Source: Castellaniella ginsengisoli (GTDB taxonomy: Bacteria; Pseudomonadota; Gammaproteobacteria; Burkholderiales; Burkholderiaceae_B). From it: DNA of 64,000 nucleotides. The position numbers were made by a program, and so were the translations under genes. The DNA is taken from the NCBI RefSeq assembly GCF_039523235.1, contig NZ_BAAAEX010000006.1, one strand, 5' to 3'. The stretch's first letter is position 1, and every line of letters starts with the position of its first letter. This document shows, in pieces, positions 20,732-28,853 of this stretch. Below the pieces are notes generated by a model. That model had not been told where the DNA came from. It saw nothing but the letters and a program-made list of their open reading frames with translations, and ran no database searches.

Positions 20732-21400
20732 TCACACCCCGTATCTGCCCCGGTACGCCGACACGGCATCGCGGTACTGCGCCAGGGCGGGGTCGTCTTC
20801 CAGCAGTGAAAGGATGTCGGTCAGCGCGGCGATACTGACGACGGGGATGCCGTAGGTCTGCTCCACGTCCTGCACCGCCGAATGCGCGGACAGCGCATCG
20901 TCCGCCCCGGCGCGTTCCATGCGGTCCAGGGCGATCAGCACGGCGGCGGGCTGCGCGCCGGCGGCGCGGATCAGGGCGACGGATTCGCGCACGGAGGTGC
21001 CCGCCGTGATGACATCGTCGACGATCACCACGCGCCCCTGCAGCGGCGCGCCCACCAGCAGGCCGCCCTCGCCGTGATCCTTGGCCTCTTTGCGGTTGAA
21101 GGCGAAGGGCACAGGAAGGTCGCCCCGAGCGGGGTGGTTCGACAAGGCGATCGAGGCGGCGGTGGCCAGGGGGATGCCTTTGTACGCGGGACCGAACAGC
21201 ATGTCGAAATCCAGCCCGGCATCCACCAGCGCCTGGGCGTAGAACTGGCCCAGGCGGCCGACGCAGGCGCCATCGTTGAACAGCCCGGCATTGAAGAAAT
21301 ACGGACTCAGGCGGCCGGACTTGGTCTTGAATTCACCGAAGCGCAAAACGCCCTGTTCCAGGGCGAAACGGACGAAGGCTTGGGCGCGGGAACCAGGCAT
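20732..21400 (-). CDS. pyrE: Orotate phosphoribosyltransferase
   Basis: PyrE makes orotidine 5'-phosphate from orotate and PRPP in pyrimidine synthesis. The 222-residue protein shows FGEFKTKSGRLSPYFFNAG near the N-terminus, FGPAYKGIPLATAASIAL and the PRPP-binding motif VVIVDDVITAGTS near residue 125. The start is ATG 21400 (MPGSRAQAFVRFALEQGVL); the longer open frame upstream runs into the divergent exonuclease promoter. It is convergent with gatB. Confidence 0.96.
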   Translation of the reverse strand: MPGSRAQAFVRFALEQGVLRFGEFKTKSGRLSPYFFNAGLFNDGACVGRLGQFYAQALVDAGLDFDMLFGPAYKGIPLATAASIALSNHPARGDLPVPFAFNRKEAKDHGEGGLLVGAPLQGRVVIVDDVITAGTSVRESVALIRAAGAQPAAVLIALDRMERAGADDALSAHSAVQDVEQTYGIPVVSIAALTDILSLLEDDPALAQYRDAVSAYRGRYGV

Positions 21401-21525
21401 GGCGGATGACCTCAGTGCAGGGAAACCCACATTATCGGATATTTGGCGCCGCATTCGCGCGGCCCGGCGCGCCGCCGCGCCCGCCGGGTTAAAGTGCAGG
21501 CTTGCAACAACCACCGGATACCCTC

Positions 21526-22344
21526 GTGCTGCGAATCACTTCTCTGAACGTCAACGGCATCCGCTCGGCCTTCCGCAAAGGGCTGGCCGACTGGCTGGAG
21601 ACCGCCCGCCCCGACATCGTCTGCCTGCAGGAAATCAAGATCCAGGACAGCGACCTGGCCGACGACCTGCGCCACCCCGGCGAGTGGACGGGGTATTTCC
21701 ACCATGCGGAGAAAAAAGGCTACAGCGGCGTGGGGCTTTACCTGCGGCGGCCGGCCGACCGCGTCGCGGCGGGCATGGCGTGCCCGGAATTCGATGCCGA
21801 GGGCCGCATCCTGCGGGCCGACTGGCCCGGCCTGACGGTCGTCAGCGCCTATCTGCCATCGGGCTCCAGCGGCGACGAGCGCCAGGAGGCCAAATACCGC
21901 TTCCTGGCCCATTTCGAGACCTGGATCGACGCGCTGATGCGGGAGCACCGCGAAACGGGACGCGAATTCGTGATCTGCGGCGACTGGAACATCGCCCACA
22001 AGGAAATCGACCTGAAGAACTGGAAGGGCAACCTGAAGAACAGCGGCTTCCTGCCCGAGGAACGCGCCTGGCTGAGCAAGGTCTTCGACGAGCACGGCTG
22101 GGTGGACGTCTACCGCCGCCTGCACCCGGATGCCACCGGCGAGGCCTACACCTGGTGGAGCAACCGCGGCCAGGCCTGGGCCAAGAACGTGGGCTGGCGC
22201 ATCGATTACCACATCGCCACCCCTGGCATCGCCGCCCGGGCGCATGCCGCCTCGATCCACCGGGAACCGCGCTACAGCGACCATGCGCCGCTGACGATCG
22301 ATTACGACTGGTCATCATCTGCAGGCATAAAGAACATACAATAG
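21526..22344 (+). CDS. xth: Exodeoxyribonuclease III (AP endonuclease family)
   Basis: The 272-residue protein belongs to the exonuclease III/AP-endonuclease family of base-excision repair. Motifs in order: ITSLNVNGIRSA (metal Asn), DIVCLQEIKIQ (catalytic Glu), VVSAYLPSGS, ICGDWNIAHKEIDLKN and, at the end, WRIDYHIATPGI and YSDHAPLTIDY (catalytic Asp-His). The start is taken at GTG 21526 because LRITSLNVNGIRSA is the family's usual first line. An in-frame TTG at 21502 would add eight residues. It is divergent from pyrE. Confidence 0.94.
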   Translation: MLRITSLNVNGIRSAFRKGLADWLETARPDIVCLQEIKIQDSDLADDLRHPGEWTGYFHHAEKKGYSGVGLYLRRPADRVAAGMACPEFDAEGRILRADWPGLTVVSAYLPSGSSGDERQEAKYRFLAHFETWIDALMREHRETGREFVICGDWNIAHKEIDLKNWKGNLKNSGFLPEERAWLSKVFDEHGWVDVYRRLHPDATGEAYTWWSNRGQAWAKNVGWRIDYHIATPGIAARAHAASIHREPRYSDHAPLTIDYDWSSSAGIKNIQ

Positions 22345-22354
22345 ATGCCGTAGA
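22328..22354 (+). promoter_or_regulatory. Sigma-28 (FliA)-like flagellar promoter
   Basis: TAAAG-N14-GCCGTAGA is present: the TAAA block at 22328-22331, exactly 15 bases, then GCCG at 22347. The FliA consensus is TAAA-N15-GCCGATAA, so spacing and the two core blocks match and the last bases only partly. It precedes a YjfB-like motility protein by about 65 bases, which makes the functional reading attractive. Confidence 0.5.
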
Positions 22355-22419
22355 AGAGACGAGATCCGTTTTCGCCGTTCGCGCCCCCGCGTGAAGACCC
22401 TATTTTCACAGGAGTCCAC

Positions 22420-22623
22420 ATGTCCGCTTCCATCGAAGGCACCGTCGCCGCCGCGACCGGCCTGCAAAACTGGAACATGATGCAGGAAAAAGAAAACCTG
22501 CTGCTGCGCAAGGTTCTGGACGGTCAGGCCAACACCATCCTCAGCCTGGTCAATTCGGTGCCCACCGCCCCGCAACTGGCCACCAGCGGCATGGTCGGCA
22601 CGCTGCTGCACACGACCGCCTGA
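22420..22623 (+). CDS. YjfB-like putative motility protein
   Basis: A 67-residue helical protein starting MSASIEGTVAAATGLQNWNM. The pattern (a short Ser/Ala N-terminus, a charged helix around EKENLLLRKVLDGQANTILSLVNSVP, then a weakly ordered tail) resembles the YjfB 'putative motility protein' family. An AGGAG ribosome site lies 6 bases upstream. A sigma-28-like promoter and an efficient terminator frame it as a monocistronic unit. No flagellar cluster is in the window, so involvement in motility is inference from family and promoter. Confidence 0.7.
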   Translation: MSASIEGTVAAATGLQNWNMMQEKENLLLRKVLDGQANTILSLVNSVPTAPQLATSGMVGTLLHTTA

Positions 22624-22646
22624 CGCACGCTTTTCTCCGTGGATTG

Positions 22647-22671
22647 GGGCCTGGATTTCCAGGCCCTTTTT
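22647..22671 (+). terminator. Rho-independent terminator
   Basis: A perfect 8-bp stem GGGCCTGG/CCAGGCCC with an ATTT loop is followed by five T. It lies 23 bases after the small motility-like gene and before yjdM. Confidence 0.92.
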
Positions 22672-22685
22672 CAATAAGGAAACCC

Positions 22686-23024
22686 ATGAACCCGCTTCCT
22701 CATTGCCCCCAGTGCAATTCCGAATACACCTACGAAGACGGCGGCCACTTCGTCTGCCCTGAATGCGCCCACGAATGGTCCCAGGCTTCCGTGACGGACG
22801 AAGAGCAGGCGCGCATCATCCACGATGCCCACGGCAATGTGCTGCAGGACGGTGATACGGTGGTGGTGATCAAGGACCTGAAAGTGAAGGGCTCGTCTTC
22901 GGTGGTGAAGGTCGGCACCAAGGTCAAGAACATCCGCCTGGCCGACGGCGATCACGACATCGACTGCAAGATCGATGGCTTCGGTTCGATGGGCTTGAAG
23001 TCGGAATTCGTGAAGAAGGCTTGA
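22686..23024 (+). CDS. yjdM: YjdM/PhnA-like zinc-ribbon protein
   Basis: The 112-residue protein has an N-terminal zinc ribbon with CPQC (Cys7, Cys10) and CPEC (Cys24, Cys27). The PhnA/YjdM domain follows: DAHGNVLQDGDTVVVIKDLKVKG and the terminal IDGFGSMGLKSEFVKKA. The cellular role is unclear; the old link to phosphonate use is not supported for this subfamily. The start is ATG 22686 with AAGGAA upstream, after the terminator, so it is transcribed separately. Confidence 0.92.
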   Translation: MNPLPHCPQCNSEYTYEDGGHFVCPECAHEWSQASVTDEEQARIIHDAHGNVLQDGDTVVVIKDLKVKGSSSVVKVGTKVKNIRLADGDHDIDCKIDGFGSMGLKSEFVKKA

Positions 23025-23084
23025 AGCCGCCGTTTCCGCTTCCCGCGGGGGCCTGTTGGAGGGGCGGACGATTAAAAACCCAAA

Positions 23085-24101
23085 TCAGGCGGCCGCGCGC
23101 CGTCCAGGCGAACGCTTCCCCTGCGCCTGCCCCGACCGCAGATAATGCTGCGCCAGTACCGCGCACACCATCAACTGGATCTGGTGGAAGATCATCAGCG
23201 GCAGCAGCACCGGCCCGATGGCCGCCGCGCTGAACAGCACCCCGGCCATGGGCACGCCCGTCGCCATGCTTTTCTTCGAGCCACAGAACACGATCGTGAT
23301 CTCGTCGGCGCGATTGAAACCCAGGCGGCGCGCCGACCAGGTGTTCAGCACCAGCACCAGCGCCAGCAACACGCAGCAGGCCACCACCAGCCAGGCCAGC
23401 GAGGCCGTATCCACGGTCTGCCACAGCCCGCCGATGACCGACTCGCTGAACGCGGTGTAGACCACCAGCAGGATCGAACTCTGGTCGATGCTGGTGACGA
23501 GTGTGCGGTGGCCATCCATCCAGCGGCCGATCACCGGGCGCATCAGGTGGCCGGCGACGAAGGGCAGGAAGATCTGCACACTGATGCGGCCAATGGCCTG
23601 CAGCAGCGAGCTGCCATCCAGCGCGGAGGTATCCGCGCTCAACAGCCATTGAAGCAACAGGGGCGTGATGACGATGCCGACGATGCTGGAGGCCGAAGCG
23701 GCGCAGACCGCCGCAGGCACATTGCCGCGCGCAATCGATGTGAAGGCGATGGCCGACTGGACCGTGCCGGGCAGGACCGTCAGGTAGACAATGCCGATGT
23801 AAAGCGGCTCGCCCAGCAAGGGCAGAAGAACCGGCCGGAGCACCCACCCCATGAGGGGGAAAATCACGAACGTCCAGATGAAGATGACGCCGTGCAGCCG
23901 CCAATGTGTGGCGCCCGCAATGATGGCCTCGCGTGAAAGCTTGGCCCCATGCAGGAAAAACAGCAGGGCGATGGCTGCAGCCGTAAGCCATTCGAAAAAG
24001 ACCGCACCTTGCCCGTGGGCCGGCAAGACCGTGGCGGCCGTGACGACCGCGATCAGGATCAAGGTGAAGCGATCGAACAGCAGACGTAATTTCGACATCA
24101 T
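23085..24101 (-). CDS. SBF-like (bile acid:sodium symporter family) transporter, YfeH type
   Basis: The 338-residue inner-membrane protein has about nine or ten hydrophobic helices. Family features of the SBF-like group are FFLHGAKLSREAIIAG near residue 50, TVLPGTVQSAIAFTSIARGN near 110 and the motif FCGSKKSMATGVPMA near 270. The substrate is unknown. A divergent AraC regulator 81 bases away probably controls it. Confidence 0.88.
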   Translation of the reverse strand: MMSKLRLLFDRFTLILIAVVTAATVLPAHGQGAVFFEWLTAAAIALLFFLHGAKLSREAIIAGATHWRLHGVIFIWTFVIFPLMGWVLRPVLLPLLGEPLYIGIVYLTVLPGTVQSAIAFTSIARGNVPAAVCAASASSIVGIVITPLLLQWLLSADTSALDGSSLLQAIGRISVQIFLPFVAGHLMRPVIGRWMDGHRTLVTSIDQSSILLVVYTAFSESVIGGLWQTVDTASLAWLVVACCVLLALVLVLNTWSARRLGFNRADEITIVFCGSKKSMATGVPMAGVLFSAAAIGPVLLPLMIFHQIQLMVCAVLAQHYLRSGQAQGKRSPGRRAAA

Positions 24102-24182
24102 GAAAGTGGGTGCTCCGGCGGTCCGGGGCTCTCGAAGAGAAGGTTAAACTGGATGTCCTGCCATGTTTGGCGGTAAACAGCT

Positions 24183-25067
24183 ATGAATTATTCGCGAACG
24201 GACATCCCCGCCCCCGATCCGGCCGTCCTGCGCCGCAACCGGAGGCTTTCCGAAGAGGCCCGCAAGACACGCGCCCGATCCGGGCACGGCCCCTTGCGCC
24301 GCCTGCCGCGCCCCGTCTATGGGCACATCGACAGCTTGTCCAACACCTTGATCCCCCGGCGCCACCGGCACATCTGGGCCCAGTTGTCCTATGCCACCCA
24401 AGGCCATCTGCAAGTCTGGACGCCGTACGCCCGCTTCGTCGCCCTGCCGCAGCGGGCCGTCTGGATTCCGGCCGGGGTGCTGCACCGGGTGCAGCAATCG
24501 CCGCACACCGTCATCCGCAGCCTGTACCTGGACGCCGACGCACTGGGCCTGGACTGGCTCGACTGCCGGGTGCTGGCAGTCAGCCCCCTGCTGCACGAAC
24601 TGATCCGGCATTTCAGCACCCTGCCCATTGAGTACGATCTCGACGGCCCGGACGGCCGGCTGGCCCAGGTGCTGGCGGACCAGCTCGCCGTCAGTCCGGA
24701 TGCCGGCCTGATCCTGCCCTGGCCCACCGATCCGCGCCTGCAGTCCGTATGCCAGCAGTTGCAGCGTTCGCCCGACAACACGCCCGATCTGGGCTCGTTC
24801 AGCCGCCGCCTGGGCGTGTCGGACAAAACCCTGACGCGCCTGTTCCAGCAGCAGACCGGCCTGGGCTTTCGCCTATGGCGCCAGCGCGCCCGGCTGGTGC
24901 ATGCCCTGCCGCTGCTGGAGCGCGGCGACCGCATCACGGACGTGGCCCTGGCCTGCGGCTACGACAGCCTGTCGTCCTTCATCGCCGCGTTCAGGGCGCA
25001 TACCGGCGTGACGCCCCGGGCCTTTGCCGCAGGCGCGCGCGAAGACGATGCCCCGCTGCCCGGCTGA
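24183..25067 (+). CDS. AraC-family regulator with cupin sensor domain
   Basis: The 294-residue regulator has an N-terminal cupin-like fold (about residues 50-115, PRRHRHIWAQLSYATQG and LPQRAVWIPAGVLHRV) and a C-terminal double HTH (about residues 195-285). In the latter, FSRRLGVSDKTLTRLFQ and ITDVALACGYDSLSSFIAAF are the two recognition units. The layout is that of the NimR/YdfF-type regulators, which usually control a divergent transporter. That fits the SBF-like gene beside it. The ligand is unknown. Confidence 0.9.
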   Translation: MNYSRTDIPAPDPAVLRRNRRLSEEARKTRARSGHGPLRRLPRPVYGHIDSLSNTLIPRRHRHIWAQLSYATQGHLQVWTPYARFVALPQRAVWIPAGVLHRVQQSPHTVIRSLYLDADALGLDWLDCRVLAVSPLLHELIRHFSTLPIEYDLDGPDGRLAQVLADQLAVSPDAGLILPWPTDPRLQSVCQQLQRSPDNTPDLGSFSRRLGVSDKTLTRLFQQQTGLGFRLWRQRARLVHALPLLERGDRITDVALACGYDSLSSFIAAFRAHTGVTPRAFAAGAREDDAPLPG

Positions 25068-25091
25068 ACGGCCAGGCGGCGCGCCCGGCCG

Positions 25092-26381
25092 TCAGAGCGG
25101 CGCATCCAGGGCCCGCACCCGCGCGCGCATCCACCACAGCAGGCCCAGCCCCGGCAAGGCGATCGCCACGGTCAGCACGAAAAACACCGGCCAGCCGAAG
25201 CCGGCGACCAGCACCGGCGTCAACGGCCCGGCCAGGTAGGTGCGGCCCACGGCCGACAGCGCCGACAGCAGCGCGAACTGCGTCGCGGAAAACTTCGCCC
25301 GGCACAAGGCCATCAGCAGCGCCACGAAGGCGGCCGTGCCCAGGCCGCCGCACAGGTTCTCGACCGCCACGACCAGCGCCATGGAATAGAGATGCGGCGG
25401 CGTGACGGCCAGCATCCAGTAGCCCAGGTTCGAGACGGCCTGCAACACGCCGAAGAGCATCAGGGCGCGATACAAGCCCAGGCGCGTCATCAGAGCGCCG
25501 CCCGCCAGCGCGCCGACGATGGTGGCGGCCAGGCCGAAGACCTTGTTGACCATGCCGACCTCGGTGACGTCGAAGCCGGCCCCCCGGAGCAGGAAGGTGG
25601 TCGACAGCGCGCCCGCGAAGGCATCGCCCAGCTTGTACAGGACAATGAGCAACAGGATGGCCCAGGCGCCCCGGCGGCCGAAGAATTCGCGCAGGGGTTC
25701 GGCCACGGCCTCGCGCAGGGTGCGCGGCGGCCGGACGGCGCGTTCCGGCTCCGGCGCCCACAAAGTCGCGAGCGAAGCCAGCGCCATCAATCCGCCCATC
25801 AGCATGTACATAGCGTTCCAGCCCAGCCATTGATCGGCCAGGATCAGGGCCAGCCCGCCGGACACCACCATCGCCAGCCGATATCCCATGACCTTCAGCG
25901 CCGCCCCGGCCGCGCGCTCGTCCTGGCGCAGCACGTCGGTGCTGTAGGCATCGAAGGCGATGTCCTGCGTGGCCGAGAGAAAAGCCACCCAGACCGCCAG
26001 CAGGGCCAGCATCTGCAGTTCCGTGCCCGGATCGAACAGGCCCATGGCGGCGATCGAGGCCGCCAGCAGCCACTGCGTGAGAAAGACCCAGCCGCGCCGC
26101 CTGCCCATCCAGGGGGGCGCATAGCGGTCCACCAGAGGCGCCCAGAGAAATTTCAGCGTGTAGGCCGTGCCCGCCAGCGTCAGGAAGCCGATGCTTTGCA
26201 GGGAAACCTGCTCGACCGTCGCCCAGGCCTGCAAGGTGCCGGAGGTCAGCGCCAGCGGCAGGCCGCTGGCAAAGCCCAGGATCAGCAGCGGCGCGACGCG
26301 CCGGCTGCCATAGACCCGCCAGCTCTGTGCCGGGGCCGCCGCGTTTTCAGTGCCGGAGTCCGCATCCCGCGCCTGGGTCAT
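25092..26381 (-). CDS. AmpG-like major facilitator permease
   Basis: The 429-residue polytopic MFS transporter is of the AmpG type. Helix pairs and signature loops include LGFASGLPLALTSGTLQAW, FLWAPLVDRYAPP, SATQDIAFDAYSTDVL and YKLGDAFAGALSTTFLL. These resemble the AmpG permease that imports anhydromuropeptides for cell-wall recycling, but no ampC/ampR lies nearby. The start ATG 26381 overlaps the metW stop (ATGA), suggesting it is expressed with metX-metW. Confidence 0.87.
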   Translation of the reverse strand: MTQARDADSGTENAAAPAQSWRVYGSRRVAPLLILGFASGLPLALTSGTLQAWATVEQVSLQSIGFLTLAGTAYTLKFLWAPLVDRYAPPWMGRRRGWVFLTQWLLAASIAAMGLFDPGTELQMLALLAVWVAFLSATQDIAFDAYSTDVLRQDERAAGAALKVMGYRLAMVVSGGLALILADQWLGWNAMYMLMGGLMALASLATLWAPEPERAVRPPRTLREAVAEPLREFFGRRGAWAILLLIVLYKLGDAFAGALSTTFLLRGAGFDVTEVGMVNKVFGLAATIVGALAGGALMTRLGLYRALMLFGVLQAVSNLGYWMLAVTPPHLYSMALVVAVENLCGGLGTAAFVALLMALCRAKFSATQFALLSALSAVGRTYLAGPLTPVLVAGFGWPVFFVLTVAIALPGLGLLWWMRARVRALDAPL

Positions 26382-27034
26382 GCGCGCCCGCTCCAGGGCG
26401 ACTCGAAGCGATAGACCGCGAGCTGGCTGCGCCAGCCGCGCAGCCAATGGATTTCCTGCTCGCCCCGGAAAGCGGCCAGGTGCGTGACCCGCAGCCCCAG
26501 TTGCGCCGCCAGGATCTGGAAATCCCGCAGCGTGCACAGATGGATATTGGGCGTGTCGTACCACTGATAAGGCATCTGGTCGTTGACCGGCATGCGCCCG
26601 CGCAGGATCGACCAGCCGTGCGGCCAATAGCCGAAGTTCGGAAAGGACACGATGCCGTACCGGGCCACGCGCGCCATTTCCCGCAGGATATGTTCGGTAT
26701 GGTGCATGGACTGCAGGGTCTGGGACAACACCACCGTATCGAACTGCCGGTCGTCGAACAGCGCCAGGCCTTCTTCGAGGTTCTGCTGGATCACGCGCAC
26801 GCCGCGCCGCACCGACGCGATCATGTGCTCATCGTCGAGCTCGACGCCGGCGCCGCTCACCTGGCGTGTGCGCTGCAGATAATCCAGCAGCCGGCCATCG
26901 CCGCACCCGAGGTCCAGCACCCGGCTGCCCGGCGCGATCCATTCCGCAATCCGCAGCAAGTCGATCCGCATCGGCGGATCCTGCTGCGCGACCGTGTGCG
27001 GCGCAGCCTGCGCCGGGGCCTGTACCGGCGTCAT
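26378..27034 (-). CDS. metW: Methionine biosynthesis protein MetW
   Basis: MetW is a 218-residue SAM-methyltransferase-fold protein that works with MetX in homoserine acylation. The SAM-binding loop VLDLGCGDGRLL is at residues 39-50. ELDDEHMIASVRRGV, VLSQTLQSMHHTEHILREM and VSFPNFGYW are MetW-type motifs. The N-terminal ~20 residues are extra and low-complexity. It overlaps both neighbours by ATGA. Confidence 0.95.
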   Translation of the reverse strand: MTPVQAPAQAAPHTVAQQDPPMRIDLLRIAEWIAPGSRVLDLGCGDGRLLDYLQRTRQVSGAGVELDDEHMIASVRRGVRVIQQNLEEGLALFDDRQFDTVVLSQTLQSMHHTEHILREMARVARYGIVSFPNFGYWPHGWSILRGRMPVNDQMPYQWYDTPNIHLCTLRDFQILAAQLGLRVTHLAAFRGEQEIHWLRGWRSQLAVYRFESPWSGRA

Positions 27035-28281
27035 GCCAGCACTCCGGTGACCCGGCGGCGCGCGCCCAGCCCCAGCCGGGCGGCAATGCCATCGTAATAG
27101 CCCTGCACGACCGCATGGTAGCGCCGGTCTCCCAGGAGAAAAGCGTCGTGGCCATGCGGCGCATCGATTTCCGCATACGTGACTTCGCGCTGGTTCTTCA
27201 ACAGGGCGCGGACGATCTCGCGCGAGTGCTCGGGCGCGAACCGCCAGTCGGTGGAAAAGGACACCAGCAGGAAGCGCGCCTGGGCCGCCGCCAGGGCTTT
27301 GGACAAATCACCGCCGTGCGCGCGCGCCGGATCGAAGTAATCCAGCGCGCGCGTCAGCAGCAGATACGTATTGGCATCGAAGTACCGGGAGAATTTCTCG
27401 CCCTGGTGGCGCAGATAGGATTCGACCTCGAATTCGATGTCGTAGTTGTAGCGGTAATCGCCCGTGGGCCCGGGCGCGCGTTGCGTGCGGCCGAATTTCG
27501 AAGCCATGACCTCGTCGGACTGATAGGTGATGTGGCCCACCATCCGCGCCACCGACAGGCCGTTGGCAGGCACCGTCCCGTGGGCGTGGTAATCGCCCCC
27601 GCGAAAATCCGGATCGGTCAGGATCGCGCGGCGGGCGACTTCGTTGAAGGCGATGTTCTGCGCCGACAGGCGCGCCGTGCTGGCCACCACGATGCAATCG
27701 CCCACCCGGTCCGGACACGTGATCGCCCAACTGAGCGCCTGCATGCCGCCCAGCGATCCGCCCATCACGGCGGCGAAACGCCCGATGCCGAAGTGGTCCG
27801 CCACGCGCGCCTGGGCGTGCACCCAGTCTTCGACCGTCAGCAGCGGAAACGAAGCGCCCCAGGGCTGGCCGGTGGCGGGATTGATCGAAGTCGGCCCCGT
27901 GGAGCCAAAGCACGAGCCCAGGTTGTTGACGCCGATGACGAAGAAACGGTCGGTGTCCACCGCTTTGCCGGGGCCGACCATGTTGTCCCACCAGCCGATC
28001 TGGTCCGGCCGCTCGGCATCCATGCCGGCCACGTGATGCGAGGCATTCAGCGCATGGCAGACCAGCACCGCGTTGCTGCGCGCGGCGTTCAACTGGCCAT
28101 AGGTTTCCACCGCCAGGGTGTAGGACGGCAGCACCTGGCCGCTGGACAGCGTGAGAGGTTCGGAGAAATGCAGGAATTCCGGCGAGACGAAACCGACACT
28201 GCCTTCAGGGACGATGCGCGGTTCGATGGCGGAGTCGGCCGGCGCGGAGGCGGGCACGGGAAAGACGGCGGTCGTGGTCAT
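27031..28281 (-). CDS. metX: Homoserine O-acyltransferase MetX
   Basis: The 416-residue alpha/beta-hydrolase-fold enzyme acylates homoserine, the committed step to methionine. The nucleophile elbow VMGGSLGGMQAL has Ser176. The oxyanion region is LVCHALNASHHVAG. The acid is in FSTDWRF and the His in HGHDAFLL near the C-terminus. The acyl donor (acetyl- or succinyl-CoA) cannot be decided by eye. It is the first gene of metX-metW-ampG-like and has a SAM-II-like riboswitch as leader. Confidence 0.95.
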   Translation of the reverse strand: MTTTAVFPVPASAPADSAIEPRIVPEGSVGFVSPEFLHFSEPLTLSSGQVLPSYTLAVETYGQLNAARSNAVLVCHALNASHHVAGMDAERPDQIGWWDNMVGPGKAVDTDRFFVIGVNNLGSCFGSTGPTSINPATGQPWGASFPLLTVEDWVHAQARVADHFGIGRFAAVMGGSLGGMQALSWAITCPDRVGDCIVVASTARLSAQNIAFNEVARRAILTDPDFRGGDYHAHGTVPANGLSVARMVGHITYQSDEVMASKFGRTQRAPGPTGDYRYNYDIEFEVESYLRHQGEKFSRYFDANTYLLLTRALDYFDPARAHGGDLSKALAAAQARFLLVSFSTDWRFAPEHSREIVRALLKNQREVTYAEIDAPHGHDAFLLGDRRYHAVVQGYYDGIAARLGLGARRRVTGVLA

Positions 28282-28285
28282 GGGA

Positions 28286-28340
28286 CCTCTTTAGCTGGAT
28301 TTATGGAGCGCCCGCAAGCGGATCAGGCAAATCGGCGCCA
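28286..28340 (-). promoter_or_regulatory. SAM-II-like riboswitch upstream of metX
   Basis: Read on the minus strand, the 55-base leader has the SAM-II blocks in order: the stem arm GGCGCC, GATTTG, CTTGC, the returning arm GGCGCT (six pairs with the first arm, one G-U), ATAAAT and GCTAAA. GCTAAA runs directly into AGAGG, the ribosome site of metX. In this family, S-adenosylmethionine folds the pseudoknot that hides the ribosome site. The context (metX) is the classical one. A promoter 12-41 bases upstream would start the RNA at the riboswitch edge. Confidence 0.8.
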
Positions 28341-28351
28341 ATTCGTGGTTC

Positions 28352-28381
28352 ATTCTAGACCGCGAGCCGTTGCGCGGGCAA
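28352..28381 (-). promoter_or_regulatory. Predicted sigma-70 promoter of metX
   Basis: On the minus strand, TTGCCC (28376-28381) and TAGAAT (28352-28357) are separated by 18 bases. The start point would be near 28345, just before the SAM-II-like element. Confidence 0.6.
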
Positions 28382-28517
28382 GCCCGCCCCCGCACGAGCC
28401 GCCCGGCCGGCAGCCCTTCCCCACGGAATTAAGACACATCAATGTTTTCCGGATTCCCAGCGTGCCTGCCGGGAGGCGATGATACATTTGCTCACGTTAG
28501 CTTTCATGGGGGTACAC

Positions 28518-28853
28518 ATGGAGCCGCTGAAGGGATCCGCCATATTGAGGACGCTGACCGAGCGCGAGCACGATTGCCTGTACTGGGCGGCGCAGGGCAA
28601 GACCAGTTGGGAGATCGGGCGCATCCTGGGCATCAGCGAACGGACCGCCAACTTCCACATCGCCAACATCTGTGACAAATTCAACGTGCGTACCCGCCAG
28701 GCCGCCATCACCGCGGCAATCCGCCTGGAACTCCTGTCCCCGCCCCGCCAGGCCAGCGCAGCGACAGCCAGAAATCGCCCACCGGCGCGCGTGCCTGATC
28801 GTCGGGTCCGGCAATCACCACGGCCTCCAGCCACTCGTCGGCCGTCACTCTGA
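28518..28853 (+). CDS. LuxR-type HTH regulator (DNA-binding domain only)
   Basis: The 111-residue reading is almost entirely a GerE/LuxR HTH at residues 10-75. The motifs are LTEREHDCLYWAAQGKTSW, IGRILGISERTANFHIANI and FNVRTRQAAITAAIRL. They resemble the C-terminal domain of acyl-homoserine-lactone regulators, but no ligand-binding domain precedes it. GGGGG lies upstream of the chosen ATG. The last ~37 residues are Arg/Pro-rich and lie antisense to the 3' end of the convergent lipoprotein gene. That tail may not be functional, or the gene may be a truncated regulator. Confidence 0.78.
   Translation: MEPLKGSAILRTLTEREHDCLYWAAQGKTSWEIGRILGISERTANFHIANICDKFNVRTRQAAITAAIRLELLSPPRQASAATARNRPPARVPDRRVRQSPRPPATRRPSL

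Noticed and set aside
22644..22685. Extended N-terminus for YjdM starting at 22644
   Set aside because: It would translate through the rho-independent terminator; the ATG at 22686 gives the normal zinc-ribbon start.
28708..28853. Functional protein domain in the Arg/Pro-rich tail of the LuxR-type protein
   Set aside because: The stretch is the antisense of the lipoprotein's coding end and has no pattern of its own.
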